Shown here piece by piece: positions 43,826 to 54,181 of a DNA stretch of 64,000 nt. Position numbers and translations under genes: made by a program. The stretch spans positions 101,868 through 165,867 of the forward strand of contig NZ_LTAQ01000023.1 of assembly GCF_001590835.1 (NCBI RefSeq), read 5' to 3'. Numbering within the stretch: the first letter of the stretch is position 1; each line of letters begins with the position of its first letter. This DNA comes from Bacillus gaemokensis (lineage in GTDB: Bacteria > Bacillota > Bacilli > Bacillales > Bacillaceae_G). The notes under the pieces were generated by a model. It made no database searches and was not told the DNA's origin. It saw only the letters and a program-made list of their open reading frames with translations.

Positions 43826-44098
43826 TTAACGACCTTCTTTCTCTTGCAAGCGACCTACATACTCCATAACCATATCTTCTGTTACAATTTTACGTTGCGG
43901 TGCAACACCTCGTTTAGCAAGATTATTGATTTGCTTTGTTACCATGTTAATGGCATCCAATGAGAAATGTTTTCCATTTGATGCAAGTGATACCGCCGCT
44001 TCAATTGCCGCTTCACGCTGCGCTTCTAGCTGTAAAAATGTTGTAACAATTTCATTTTGTTTACGAGAATGTGCTGTAATTGCTTTATGTACTTCCAT
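43826..44098 (-). CDS. ypbS: DUF2533 family protein YpbS
   Basis: A 90-residue helical protein (MEVHKAITAHSRKQNEIVTTFLQLEAQREAAIEAAV) of the DUF2533/YpbS family of Bacillus, function unknown. It is translationally adjacent to the sulfurtransferase gene. GGGGGAAGAG precedes the ATG. Confidence 0.8.
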   Translation of the reverse strand: MEVHKAITAHSRKQNEIVTTFLQLEAQREAAIEAAVSLASNGKHFSLDAINMVTKQINNLAKRGVAPQRKIVTEDMVMEYVGRLQEKEGR

Positions 44099-44154
44099 CT
44101 TCTCTTCCCCCTAAGTAATGTATATTTCCATGCCAGTGCTTCACTAAAAATAGA

Positions 44155-44613
44155 CTACATGAGTTCCATTGTAAGCCGAATCATATCACGGCATACAATC
44201 CCATTTTCAATAATCTCTTCTTCATAATGCTTCGAAAAGTAATCAAAATCAATAGAAAAAATACGAAAACCACATTTTTGATATAATGTGAGCTGTGAAA
44301 TACTAGAATTTCCTGTCCCTACTTCGAGTTTGTGCATATGATGTTCCTTAGCAGTTATGATCGCATGTTGTAACAACTGTCTACCAATTCCTTGTCCTTG
44401 TAACTCCTCTAAAATGGCAATATTCATAATTTCCATTGTTTTAGGCCTTGTTTCAAGCAATACATATACACCTATAACGTTTTCTTCCTTTTTTGCAGCA
44501 TATATAAGCCCGCGCTGTAAATATAAATTAATTTGCTGTTCACTTGGATCAGCGAGCAACAGTAACGACTTAGGTGCCACGTCTTTAGAAATCTGTTCTA
44601 TTACAATCCCCAT
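44155..44613 (-). CDS. GNAT family acetyltransferase
   Basis: A 152-residue N-acetyltransferase with the acetyl-CoA motif LEELQGQGIGRQLLQHAI and the C-terminal GFRIFSIDFDYFSKHYEEEI. The substrate is unknown. Start at ATG 44613 (MGIVIEQISKD) after GGGAG. Confidence 0.85.
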   Translation of the reverse strand: MGIVIEQISKDVAPKSLLLLADPSEQQINLYLQRGLIYAAKKEENVIGVYVLLETRPKTMEIMNIAILEELQGQGIGRQLLQHAIITAKEHHMHKLEVGTGNSSISQLTLYQKCGFRIFSIDFDYFSKHYEEEIIENGIVCRDMIRLTMELM

Positions 44614-44684
44614 AAAAATTCTCCCTTCTCTATTGTTCTAAACCCTCCTTGTCTACCATAAGTAATACAAAGGAGGGATTCCCC

Positions 44685-44939
44685 ATGGACAACAATGAGA
44701 AAAAGTGCAACGTCATCTCGATTGATGGAAAGAAAAAGAAAAATGGAACATATTCCTATCCAAAATTAGTTGTAGAAGGAAAAACATATGAGTTTTCCTC
44801 GTTCGTCTTATGCGGTGAAACGCCAGACGGAAGGCGCTTAGTTCTTACCCATATGATTTCTACAGATGAATTTGCAGGATTCGTAAAATCACTGGATGCT
44901 GTATTGCAAAAGAAAATTGAGCGAATCTTTTTTTCATAA
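44685..44939 (+). CDS. small conserved protein of unknown function
   Basis: An 84-residue protein beginning MDNNEKKCNVISIDGKKKKNG with a central beta-rich part (VEGKTYEFSSFVLCGETPDGRR). ATG 44685 follows AAAGGAGG. It is convergent with dynA, with three bases between stops. No family recognised. Confidence 0.65.
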   Translation: MDNNEKKCNVISIDGKKKKNGTYSYPKLVVEGKTYEFSSFVLCGETPDGRRLVLTHMISTDEFAGFVKSLDAVLQKKIERIFFS

Positions 44940-44942
44940 TGT

Positions 44943-47900
44943 TTACAAAACATGAATTTCTTTTTCAATTGCTGCTAATTGCTTCTGCAATTGTTCCTTA
45001 CTTTGTTCATATAGCGATACATCAATTGTTTCCGCTAAAGCAAACAATACACTTTCGTAATATTGTTCAACATCTTGCCCCATCACTCTTTGTACTAGGT
45101 TCCATTTCGTCTCCCATTCTTGCTTATAATGATGGATAAATAAATCTTCCTCATCCATTACATATTGGGATACAAAAGGCTCCAATGTTTCCTTAGCATC
45201 TTCTTGCATTAGAGCTTTATCATTTTTCTCAAAGAAACTTTTCTCATTTTTAAAATGAGATAATGCCTGTTTGAAATTTTTTATTTCTATAGAAGGAAAT
45301 GGATCTTTATGTGCAATAACTTTGTATTCATAATCCACTATTCCATTCATAGAAACAAATTCGTTTTCCGCCTTACATTTCACTATAATTTCACGCTGTG
45401 CAAGCTGCATAGCTTCACCAATCCATTTTTCAAGGCGTAGTGATGTAGCTCTCATTTCTTGCAATAAATCGTGTTGAATAAATGATACAAGTTCCATCGT
45501 ACATTCTTGAAGCTGAGTTTTCACATTTCCATCTGTTCGCAGTGAAGCTGGATTAATAAATTCAGTAAACACATCGTTATAACGTAAAAACAAGCGCTGT
45601 TTTACATAATACAACAGTTCTTTCACTTCATTGTGCATTGCCTGTTCTTCTGCCAATACACTATATGATGAAATGACACGAAGCAGTTCTTCACGTTCTG
45701 CTTCATATTTTTTTGTCTGTTTTTCCTTCTCATCATTTCCTTGCTTTGCTCCCTGTATCATATTTGTAAGAAGCTGCTGTGCACTTTGCAAAGCGCCATA
45801 CAAAGAATGGACAGACACAAGCATTAAATCTCGCATCATAAAGGACGTGAATGACTCCTCAAACTTTGCAATTCCCGAATTTTGCAAAATACCGTACTTT
45901 TCTTTTGGAATACTCTTTTCTTGTTTTTCCTCAAGTGCACATAAGCTTGAAATTGCAAATAAACGTGGATTTCGAATACCATATTGTAAAAGCTGGTCTG
46001 CAATATATCCTTTTACCATCTCTAATTCTTCCTCAGACTGAGCTAAGTCCGCTGCATTAATTAAGAAGAACATTTTATCAAGCGCAAATGTATCTTTTAC
46101 ACGGCCAAGCTGAATTAAAAATTCACGATCCGCTCTTGAAAAGACATGATTGTAATATGTTACGAATAAAATTGCATCCGCATTTTTAATATATTGGAAT
46201 GCAACATCTGTATGGCGAGCATTAATAGAATCTGCTCCTGGCGTATCAACGAGTACAACCCCTTGTCTCGTTAAAGCACAATCATAGTACAGTTCCATAT
46301 ATTCAACAAAACATGATTTTTCTTCATTCGCTACATAATCAGAGAATTCTTCTAATGTAACTTGTACTTGGTCTCCCAAATGATCAGAAACTGCATGATA
46401 TCCTCTTTGTACCGCACGTAAAAAACTAAATGTTGCTTTTTGTTTTCCACTTGGTGACGAGTATTGTAGGATTGTATCAATTTGTGATAGCGCCTCTTCA
46501 AATGTTGCTATTTCACAATGAAATAATTTATAAACGGCTTTCATATCTTCTAGTAAAGCTTGCTTTGATTTAAATTGAACCACTACTGTACCATGAGGTT
46601 TTTCTTCCGTAACCGGTAAAATCTGATTAATCGTCGCCGTTGTCGGATTTGGTGATACAGGCAGTACATTCTCACCAAGCAATGCATTTGCAAATGATGA
46701 TTTCCCTGCACTAAAAGCCCCAAATAACGCTACTGTAAATTGCTTTGCTTCAACACGCTTTCTCTTTCCAACAACTTCTTGATGTAAATGCTTAAGTGTA
46801 GGAAGAGGCTCTAGTATAATTTCTGCTTGCCTTACTTGTTCTAATATGCGATGAATATTTAATTTTGCTGTAATCTTTGTATTTGCCTCACTATAAGAAA
46901 CGCTATTGCTTGGTACCTCGTGTTCTTGTAGTGTAAACTTTTCGTTTACAACCTGCTTTTTACCTTGTAAAACTTTTTCTATATTTAATCCGTCTGGTAC
47001 ATGTACACGATCGTACCAAATACCTTGCAAATAGTTCTCGTATTCATCATATGCCTTAATATATTGTAATTTCGTTTCTTTCGCTGTCTGTAAAACAGTA
47101 TACTGCTCAATCTCTTGTTCGATATGAGCAACCTCTTTCTGCACCTTCTTTTGTAAAGCAATCGTACTTTTTTCAAAAATTTGCTGTGACTTTGTAAAAT
47201 ATCGTTTCTTCAGCTCATTCGCAACATCCGCTGTATAAAGTAGCAAATAATCGCCTGTAAATCCTGCACCTTGTTTAATCGTTTCTGCTAGCAATTCAGT
47301 ACCAAAAGAAATGTGCAGTGCGTATACGTCTTTGCCGATTTCTTCTGTAAACACACCTTCATCCTTTAAGAAAGACACAATAAACTCTTTTACATGAAAA
47401 TCAAGCTGTGTTTCAACTATTTTTTTCAGTTCTGAATAAAAAGCATCTAAACGCCGCTGTTTTTCTTGCTCTGTTTTTCCCTTTGCAAATAGCAAACCAA
47501 CTTTAAATTTTGTTAGTTTTGTTTCTAAATATTGATTTGCTAACTCTCTCATTTCAAACGGCATTAAGTAAGCGTTATCTAATATTGCTTGAAGGCTATT
47601 CACAAATTTATTTTTTACATCTGATTCTTTACTAGCAACACGTCGTTTATTTTCAATGAGCTCTTCCTTCTTTTCAATTACGTCTGAAATCGATAACGTT
47701 GATGCTAATTCTGTTTGATATGGCATGAGTTGTTTTTCATTTTCTGAAAGAACGAATGCAAAATGTTCTTGTAGTAAATATTCGGTTTCCCTTTTCATAC
47801 CATTTCTCACATACTGCCCACGCTCTTTCATAATAGAAGAGAGTAATCCCTCTAATCTTTGAATTTCATTATACGGATGGTTCATCATGCGTAACGAAGT

Positions 47901-48602
47901 ATAAAAAATGCCTTCCACTTCAATATCCCAGTTAGAAAATGATTGTTTCACACTCTTTCTATAGTCCTCAAATGACAACTCATTTTCTTTATGCTTATCG
48001 ATTTGATTAACAACAAGATAAACCGTTTTATTACGTTGTTTCAATTCTTTTACAAACTGCAAATTCACTTCTGATTGAACATGATTATAATCCATCATAT
48101 AAAAAATAACATCTGCAAGATGGAGCGTTGATTCCGTCGCCAATTGATGTGCATCGTCTGTTGAATCAATTCCAGGCGTATCAACAAGCATGACGCCATC
48201 AGGAATTGGTGCATCATTTCGATAAATATGAACACCGATTATTTCATCACCATTTTTACAAAGCTGCTTCAATTCTTCCGCTGAGTATGCACCGTCATAT
48301 TCGTATTGCTCTCCAGATTTTACTGTAACAACGATTCGGTCTTGCCCTTTTTCAATTTTAACAACGTTCGCACTTGTCGGAATCGGACTTGTTGGTAATA
48401 ACTGCGCTTTATATAAGTGGTTCATCATTGTCGATTTCCCAGCAGAAAAATGACCGCAAAAAGCAATCATGAGTTGTTCTTGCTTATACTTTTGAATCAC
48501 TTCAAACAACTTCAAAGTATTTTCCGTATCACCGTTCTTCTGCCATTCTTCATAAAAACAAACAAGTTTTTGTATACTGTTTGTCTGTACTATGTTTGTC
48601 AT
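44943..48602 (-). CDS. dynA: double dynamin-like GTPase DynA (YpbR)
   Basis: This 1219-residue protein has two fused dynamin-like modules. The first GTPase has GHFSAGKSTMMNHL, LVDTPGIDST and VVNQIDKH; the second has GAFSAGKSSFANALL, LVDTPGADSI and LINAADLA. Coiled-coil stalk regions follow each. B. subtilis DynA (about 1190 residues) fuses and protects membranes, for example under antibiotic or phage stress. ATG 48602 (MTNIVQTNSIQ) follows AAGGGGAACAAGGGG. The frame is open further upstream, but without a better ribosome site. Confidence 0.95.
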   Translation of the reverse strand: MTNIVQTNSIQKLVCFYEEWQKNGDTENTLKLFEVIQKYKQEQLMIAFCGHFSAGKSTMMNHLYKAQLLPTSPIPTSANVVKIEKGQDRIVVTVKSGEQYEYDGAYSAEELKQLCKNGDEIIGVHIYRNDAPIPDGVMLVDTPGIDSTDDAHQLATESTLHLADVIFYMMDYNHVQSEVNLQFVKELKQRNKTVYLVVNQIDKHKENELSFEDYRKSVKQSFSNWDIEVEGIFYTSLRMMNHPYNEIQRLEGLLSSIMKERGQYVRNGMKRETEYLLQEHFAFVLSENEKQLMPYQTELASTLSISDVIEKKEELIENKRRVASKESDVKNKFVNSLQAILDNAYLMPFEMRELANQYLETKLTKFKVGLLFAKGKTEQEKQRRLDAFYSELKKIVETQLDFHVKEFIVSFLKDEGVFTEEIGKDVYALHISFGTELLAETIKQGAGFTGDYLLLYTADVANELKKRYFTKSQQIFEKSTIALQKKVQKEVAHIEQEIEQYTVLQTAKETKLQYIKAYDEYENYLQGIWYDRVHVPDGLNIEKVLQGKKQVVNEKFTLQEHEVPSNSVSYSEANTKITAKLNIHRILEQVRQAEIILEPLPTLKHLHQEVVGKRKRVEAKQFTVALFGAFSAGKSSFANALLGENVLPVSPNPTTATINQILPVTEEKPHGTVVVQFKSKQALLEDMKAVYKLFHCEIATFEEALSQIDTILQYSSPSGKQKATFSFLRAVQRGYHAVSDHLGDQVQVTLEEFSDYVANEEKSCFVEYMELYYDCALTRQGVVLVDTPGADSINARHTDVAFQYIKNADAILFVTYYNHVFSRADREFLIQLGRVKDTFALDKMFFLINAADLAQSEEELEMVKGYIADQLLQYGIRNPRLFAISSLCALEEKQEKSIPKEKYGILQNSGIAKFEESFTSFMMRDLMLVSVHSLYGALQSAQQLLTNMIQGAKQGNDEKEKQTKKYEAEREELLRVISSYSVLAEEQAMHNEVKELLYYVKQRLFLRYNDVFTEFINPASLRTDGNVKTQLQECTMELVSFIQHDLLQEMRATSLRLEKWIGEAMQLAQREIIVKCKAENEFVSMNGIVDYEYKVIAHKDPFPSIEIKNFKQALSHFKNEKSFFEKNDKALMQEDAKETLEPFVSQYVMDEEDLFIHHYKQEWETKWNLVQRVMGQDVEQYYESVLFALAETIDVSLYEQSKEQLQKQLAAIEKEIHVL

Positions 48603-48678
48603 CCCCTTGTTCCCCTTTATCCCAAGATGTATATACCCTCTTATCATACTAAATTTTCAGGATATTCTCACCAAAAAT

Positions 48679-48718
48679 AAAAAATCCCCTTCATTCTTTT
48701 TACAGATGAAAGGGATCT
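48679..48718. terminator. terminator between dynA and the Fur-controlled small gene
   Basis: AAATCCCCTTTCAT-type pairing (AAATCCCCTTCAT with ATGAAAGGGAT) with T-rich flanks. Confidence 0.6.
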
Positions 48719-48731
48719 TATGTTAGATTGT

Positions 48732-48818
48732 TCATTTTGTTGCTCCTACTCCATTTAATACATACTTTGTAACGACAGCATATACAGCAACCGTTCCTGC
48801 AACAAATGCATATACCAT
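48732..48818 (-). CDS. Fur-controlled 28-residue membrane microprotein
   Basis: ATG 48818 opens MVYAFVAGTVAVYAVVTKYVLNGVGATK, one hydrophobic helix of about 18 residues with a short basic tail. The site AAGGATGGTG lies upstream, with long spacing. A strong promoter covered by two Fur boxes directs transcription here, so expression should rise when iron is scarce. The function is unknown. Confidence 0.6.
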   Translation of the reverse strand: MVYAFVAGTVAVYAVVTKYVLNGVGATK

Positions 48819-48837
48819 ATGTAATACACCATCCTTT

Positions 48838-48892
48838 TGATAATGATTATCACTTTTAAATACATTTTATCATTAAAGAGAATCATTATCAA
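48838..48892 (-). promoter_or_regulatory. Fur-box-flanked promoter of the microprotein gene
   Basis: TTGATA (48887-48892), a 17-base spacer and TAAAAT (48864-48869) on the minus strand. TGATAATGATTATCA (48838-48852) is a near-perfect Fur box past the start point. A second box (GAGAATCATTATCA, 48878-48891) overlaps the -35. Confidence 0.8.
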
Positions 48893-48909
48893 TAATTTTC
48901 TTCAAAAAA

Positions 48910-48937
48910 GAAAGCTCCTTGGGAAAAGGAGCTTTTT
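48910..48937 (+). terminator. hairpin between the Fur promoter and DUF418 gene
   Basis: AAGCTCCTT pairs with AAGGAGCTT and is followed by TTTT on the plus strand. Confidence 0.7.
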
Positions 48938-49089
48938 ACTGCCTGTTTTAAAGGAGTTTAAAACTTGTTGTGCACTCTTATTATATCTCATATCAATCAT
49001 CTTAACAGTCTCAAAAATTGGAAATGTCCTCTATCTCCTTCTCCTTACATTTTGTATAATAAGAGGGATTTAATTAAAGGAGGAACATA

Positions 49090-50253
49090 ATGACACAAAC
49101 TATTTCACAAGGCGAGAGGATTCATTCTATTGATATTATTAGAGGGATTGCTGTATTCGGTATTTTTCTTGTTAACTGGCCTGTTATCGCTGGCGTTGAC
49201 TCTCGTGATATCACAGGAAGTTATGAAGGATTAGACAGTTATATTCGCCTGTTCTATGATATGTTTATTCAAACAAAGTTTTATACTATTTTTTCATTTT
49301 TATTTGGATTAGGTTTCTACATTTTTATGCAACGCGCTGAGGCGAAAACAGATCATCCCAAAACATTATTTGTTCGTCGTCTTCTTATCTTATTATTATT
49401 CGGATTTACACATTACGTCCTCTTATGGGATGGGGATATTTTACATAGTTATGCAATCGCAGGATTTTTCTTATTATTATTTTATAAGAGAAAGCCTCGT
49501 ACAATTTTGATATGGGCATTAATTCTATTAGGAATTTACCAGTTTCTCACGCTATTAGCTAGTCTATTCTTTGCGTTTTTACCCATAGAGGAATTACGAA
49601 CTTCCCTGCCAATTATGCCTTTAGAAAATTGGGGCTTACAAGTACAAGATCGCTTTACAGCCTTTTATTCTGAAGCAATCCAAATAAACATTTCCATGCT
49701 TCCAGAAACAGTTGGATTGTTCTTACTCGGCTTATATGTTGGTAAAAAAGATATATTCCGCCGAACGAAAGAATTAGATCCAAAACTAAAAAAATGGCAA
49801 ATCATTATGTTCACTTTAACATTACCGATGTGGTTCTTTATGATTCGTTACTTTGTAACAAAACAACCATATGAACCAATCTACATGACCGGCTTTACAA
49901 TGTTTAGCGGGAAAACATTATTTATCTTTTACATTTTCACACTCATGCGTTTATTACAGCGAGAAAGATGGCAAAAGCTATTCCGTCCATTCCAATATGT
50001 AGGACGGATGGCACTAACAAATTACATTTCACAAACAATTATCACATTGGTCGTGTTTGGTCTATTTTTCAAAAACTCCTTACCAGTACCATTATGGGTA
50101 GGTCCACTGTTTTGCATTGGTTTTTATACATTACAAATCTTTATTAGCCGCTGGTGGCTCTCCCATTACCAATACGGCCTGCTCGAATATATTTGGCGCC
50201 TAGGTACATATGGAAAGATGATGCCACTAAAAAAGAAAAGCAAGGTCTCTTAA
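49090..50253 (+). CDS. DUF418 family membrane protein
   Basis: This 387-residue protein has about nine hydrophobic helices. It has the DUF418 N-terminus (RIHSIDIIRGIAVFGIFLVNWP), the internal LFVRRLLILLLFGFTHYVLLWDGDIL and the C-terminal domain YVGRMALTNYISQTIITLVVFG. Members are predicted membrane transferases or transporters, function unknown. AAAGGAGGAACATA precedes the ATG. Confidence 0.85.
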   Translation: MTQTISQGERIHSIDIIRGIAVFGIFLVNWPVIAGVDSRDITGSYEGLDSYIRLFYDMFIQTKFYTIFSFLFGLGFYIFMQRAEAKTDHPKTLFVRRLLILLLFGFTHYVLLWDGDILHSYAIAGFFLLLFYKRKPRTILIWALILLGIYQFLTLLASLFFAFLPIEELRTSLPIMPLENWGLQVQDRFTAFYSEAIQINISMLPETVGLFLLGLYVGKKDIFRRTKELDPKLKKWQIIMFTLTLPMWFFMIRYFVTKQPYEPIYMTGFTMFSGKTLFIFYIFTLMRLLQRERWQKLFRPFQYVGRMALTNYISQTIITLVVFGLFFKNSLPVPLWVGPLFCIGFYTLQIFISRWWLSHYQYGLLEYIWRLGTYGKMMPLKKKSKVS

Positions 50254-50272
50254 CGAGAACCTTGCTTTTTTA
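50236..50272. terminator. bidirectional terminator
   Basis: AAGCAAGGTTCTC-like arms (AAAGCAAGGT with ACCTTGCTTT) lie between convergent genes and overlap the DUF418 stop. Confidence 0.8.
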
Positions 50273-50273
50273 C

Positions 50274-51596
50274 TTACGCTTCCGATGCAACACTTTGCAT
50301 TGGAACTTGTTCTTCTTTTGTTTTCGCTTTTCGCTGCGGAACCATATTAAATACGATATTTAAAAGTACCGCTGACGCACTTCCAAGTACAATTCCGTTA
50401 TCTGTTAAAATACGAACACTTTCTGGAAGCTGCGAGAATAATGTTGGAACTACTGTGACACCAAGTCCGATTCCAACAGAACATGCTACAATTAATAAAT
50501 TTTCTTGCTTAGCAAAGTCTACGCTACTTAACATTTTAATACCATATGCCATAACCATACCAAACATCGCTAGCATAGCACCGCCAAGGACTGGTTTTGG
50601 AATAACCGTTGTGATAGCTGCAATTTTAGGAATAAAACCAAGAATGATTAACATGCCACCGCACGTATAAATGATAACTCGATTTCGTACACCCGTTAAC
50701 TGAATAAGACCTACGTTTTGAGAATACGTCGTATATGGAAAGGCATTAAAAACACCGCCCAAAATCATTGCTAATCCTTCTGCACGATAACCCTTTGTTA
50801 ACTCTTGCTCACCGATCTTTTTGTTACAAATATCCGATAAAGCAAAATACACACCAGTTGCTTCAACAATACCAACACAAGCAACAAGAATCATCGTAAT
50901 AACCGGCGTTAATTCAAAGGTGGGTGTACCGAAGTAAAATGGCTGAATACCATGGAACCAATCTGCTTCCCCAACAGCTTGTAAGCTCACTTTCCCCATA
51001 AACGTTGCAATAATCGTACCAAATAAAAGACCAAGTAATATAGAAATTGAACGGATAAAACCATCAAAGAAACGATACATAATTATAATAAATAATAAAA
51101 CTCCAAATGCTAATGCTAGATTTTCTAGACTCCCAAAATCTTTACTTCCTACTCCCCCAGCCATATCATTAATAGCTGCTGGAACTAGTGTAACTCCAAT
51201 GACTGTAACAACAGAACCAGTTACCACAGGTGGGAACAATTTCACTAGCTTTCCAAATAGCTTTGCGAAAATAACAACGAATAACCCTGCTGCAATAATC
51301 GCCCCGTATATAGAAGAAACACCGTACTGCTTACCGATTGCAATCATCGGTCCAACTGCTGTAAATGTACAGCCTAGTACAACCGGCAGGCCTATTCCAA
51401 AAAAGCGATTCGATAGCGCTTGTAAAATCGTTGCGACACCACACATTAATAAATCGATAGATACTAAGTAAGTTAATTCTCGTTGATTTAAGCCAAGTCC
51501 CCCGCCCACAATAAGCGGAACAATAATTGCGCCAGCATACATCGCTAGCATATGCTGCATGCCAAGGGATGCGATTTTAAATGGGTGTTGCTTCAT
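50274..51596 (-). CDS. pbuX: xanthine permease PbuX
   Basis: A 440-residue NCS2-type purine permease with twelve or more membrane helices (MLAMYAGAIIVPLIVGGGLGL, VGIVEATGVYFALSD, FPYTTYSQNVGLIQLTGV). It takes up xanthine together with H+. It is the second gene of the xpt-pbuX operon, starting two bases after xpt ends. The operon is governed by the purine riboswitch upstream of xpt. Confidence 0.92.
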   Translation of the reverse strand: MKQHPFKIASLGMQHMLAMYAGAIIVPLIVGGGLGLNQRELTYLVSIDLLMCGVATILQALSNRFFGIGLPVVLGCTFTAVGPMIAIGKQYGVSSIYGAIIAAGLFVVIFAKLFGKLVKLFPPVVTGSVVTVIGVTLVPAAINDMAGGVGSKDFGSLENLALAFGVLLFIIIMYRFFDGFIRSISILLGLLFGTIIATFMGKVSLQAVGEADWFHGIQPFYFGTPTFELTPVITMILVACVGIVEATGVYFALSDICNKKIGEQELTKGYRAEGLAMILGGVFNAFPYTTYSQNVGLIQLTGVRNRVIIYTCGGMLIILGFIPKIAAITTVIPKPVLGGAMLAMFGMVMAYGIKMLSSVDFAKQENLLIVACSVGIGLGVTVVPTLFSQLPESVRILTDNGIVLGSASAVLLNIVFNMVPQRKAKTKEEQVPMQSVASEA

Positions 51597-51598
51597 GA

Positions 51599-52288
<690 letters not shown>

Positions 52289-52312
52289 CTAAACCAGCAA
52301 TATATTCGTCCT

Positions 52313-52383
52313 CACTCATAGTCAAAGTATTTACGGTACTTCGGTAGAAACTTGCAGGCCATATCCCCGCGATTATATGAGTG
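52313..52383 (-). ncRNA. guanine-sensing purine riboswitch
   Basis: On the minus strand CACTCATATAATCGCG, GGATATGGC, AAGTTTCTACC, then ACTTTGACTATGAGTG form the three-helix purine aptamer. The specificity base in GACTATG is C (position 74 in the usual numbering), which predicts guanine or hypoxanthine. It controls xpt-pbuX by termination. Confidence 0.95.
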
Positions 52384-52524
52384 TAGCTAACCTATTTATT
52401 TATAGGAGGATTATAACGCACTTTTTTTATTTTGAAAAGTATTTCTAGAAAAAACACGTACAAATTTTACAAAAACATCATTTTCGTTCGAGTTTTGATA
52501 ACTCTTACATTTTGTATTTCCTCG

Positions 52525-53271
52525 TTAAATAGTCGTCAGAATAACCGGTCCATCCTTTGTAATTGCTACCGTATGCTCATACTGTGCTGATAGCTTCCCA
52601 TCCATTGTCCTTGCAGTCCAGCCATTTAAATCTATTTTTGAATATCTCATACCTACACTTACAATCGGCTCAATTGTTATTACCATTCCTTCTTGTAACT
52701 TTGGTCCTTGACCTGATTTTCCAAAGTGAAAGATTGCTGGCTCTTCATGGATTACCTTACCAATTCCATGACCAGTAAAATCCCTTGCGACAGAAAACCC
52801 CTCCGAAGCTACATAACTCTCAATCGCATGCCCAATATCTCCAACATAATTTCCCGTTACCGCTTGCTCAAGCCCTTTATATAAAGCATTTTCCGTTACT
52901 AGTAATAACTTTTCTGCCTCTTTAGAAATATCTCCTACTTTATAACTCCATGCAGAGTCAGCAAGAGCACCATTTAAATTCACTACCATATCAATCGTAA
53001 CAATATCTCCTTCTTTTAAAGCTTTATCAGTTGGAAATCCATGACACATTTCGTCGTTCACAGATGCACATATTGCATATGGATAATCATTGTATCCTTT
53101 TTGTTCAGGCGTTGCACCATGCTTGTCTAAATATATTTCAACAAATGTATCAATTTCCAACGTAGTAATACCTGGTTGTATCATTTTTTTAATTTCTTGA
53201 TGACAAGAGGCTAACAATTTACCAGCTTCACGCATCAAATCTATTTCTCGTTTCGTTTTTATCGTAATCAT
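52525..53271 (-). CDS. type I methionine aminopeptidase (second copy, YflG/MapB type)
   Basis: A 248-residue pita-bread-fold peptidase with metal ligands: Asp in VTIDMVVNLNG, Asp in LADSAWSY, His in GHGIGKVIHEEP, Glu in MVITIEPIVS and Glu in QYEHTVAITKDG. It removes the initiator methionine. The single-gene setting, away from ribosomal protein operons, makes it the second map paralogue. GAGGAGCG precedes the ATG. Confidence 0.9.
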   Translation of the reverse strand: MITIKTKREIDLMREAGKLLASCHQEIKKMIQPGITTLEIDTFVEIYLDKHGATPEQKGYNDYPYAICASVNDEMCHGFPTDKALKEGDIVTIDMVVNLNGALADSAWSYKVGDISKEAEKLLLVTENALYKGLEQAVTGNYVGDIGHAIESYVASEGFSVARDFTGHGIGKVIHEEPAIFHFGKSGQGPKLQEGMVITIEPIVSVGMRYSKIDLNGWTARTMDGKLSAQYEHTVAITKDGPVILTTI

Positions 53272-53531
53272 GAAATCGCTCCTCGTTTATATCCAAATAC
53301 AATCATACACATCTCTCTCGAAAATTTCAAAACAGCACTCATTTCACATTTTCTTCACAATTTCACACTCCAAAACTTATAATAAGTCGTGATTTTACAA
53401 TTTCTCATCATAGACATAGTTTTTATTGTATTAATGAACACTTTTTGAAAGCATATTCGGACGTAATTAAATTATCTAAATTTTTTGTATTATAAAATTG
53501 TAAGATTTCATTTATCCAAGGAGGGTTAACC

Positions 53532-53678
53532 ATGGGGGAACATAAATTACATCAACAAGAAACCGAACGCGATCAAAAAAGTTCATTAAAAGGAACTTTA
53601 ATCTCCGTTTTCTTTGTTGGATTTTTCATTATTTTCACTTGGTTTAGTGTCTATCAAATTTTTGTTAATCGGCTATAA
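53532..53678 (+). CDS. ba3-type cytochrome oxidase subunit IIa (small)
   Basis: A 48-residue protein with one transmembrane helix (SSLKGTLISVFFVGFFIIFTWFSVYQIF). It sits in front of the subunit II gene, where ba3-type oxidases carry subunit IIa. ATG 53532 follows AAGGAGGGTTAACC. It is short and easily missed. It probably stabilises the oxidase complex. Confidence 0.8.
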   Translation: MGEHKLHQQETERDQKSSLKGTLISVFFVGFFIIFTWFSVYQIFVNRL

Positions 53679-53707
53679 TATATTGTTTTGAAAAAGGGGA
53701 TGGGGAT

Positions 53708-54181
53708 ATGCACTTACATAAATACGAAAGAATCTGGCTTATTTTCGGCGTTGGTTCACTCTTCGTATTTTTAGCTGTTTTAGGAATCAGTGCCTTTTAT
53801 ATGGGAAACAAACCACCGAGTTGCTTAACGACCATTGATCCAGAAAAGGTCCATGCAACAGCACCATTTGATCACCCTGGTGTCAAGAAAGTTGGTAAAG
53901 ATCATTATCAAGTGACCATCGTTTCACAAGCATTTTCTTTTACACCAAATATAATTAAAGTACCAAAAGGTGCAAAAGTAGATTTTGTCGTTGCAACAAA
54001 AGATGTTGTACATGGTTTTGAAATCGCAGGGACAAACGTCAATATGATGGTTGAACCTGGATATGTAAGCACAGCTTCACAAGTTTTTCAAAAATCTGGG
54101 GATTATTTAATTGTCTGTAATGAATATTGTGGTACTGGCCATCATATGATGAGCACGAAAGTAGAGGTGACTGAAAAATGA
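53708..54181 (+). CDS. ba3-type cytochrome c oxidase subunit II
   Basis: A 157-residue protein with one N-terminal helix (IWLIFGVGSLFVFLAVLGISAFYM) and an outer cupredoxin domain. The CuA site shows His in VVHGFEIAGT and the block CNEYCGTGHHMM with two Cys, His and Met. It accepts electrons from cytochrome c. It overlaps the subunit I start by four bases (ATGA). Confidence 0.9.
   Translation: MHLHKYERIWLIFGVGSLFVFLAVLGISAFYMGNKPPSCLTTIDPEKVHATAPFDHPGVKKVGKDHYQVTIVSQAFSFTPNIIKVPKGAKVDFVVATKDVVHGFEIAGTNVNMMVEPGYVSTASQVFQKSGDYLIVCNEYCGTGHHMMSTKVEVTEK

Noticed and set aside
48837-49073. Plus-strand frame of 78 codons over the Fur boxes
   Set aside because: It runs through the promoter and a terminator hairpin, with no ribosome site.
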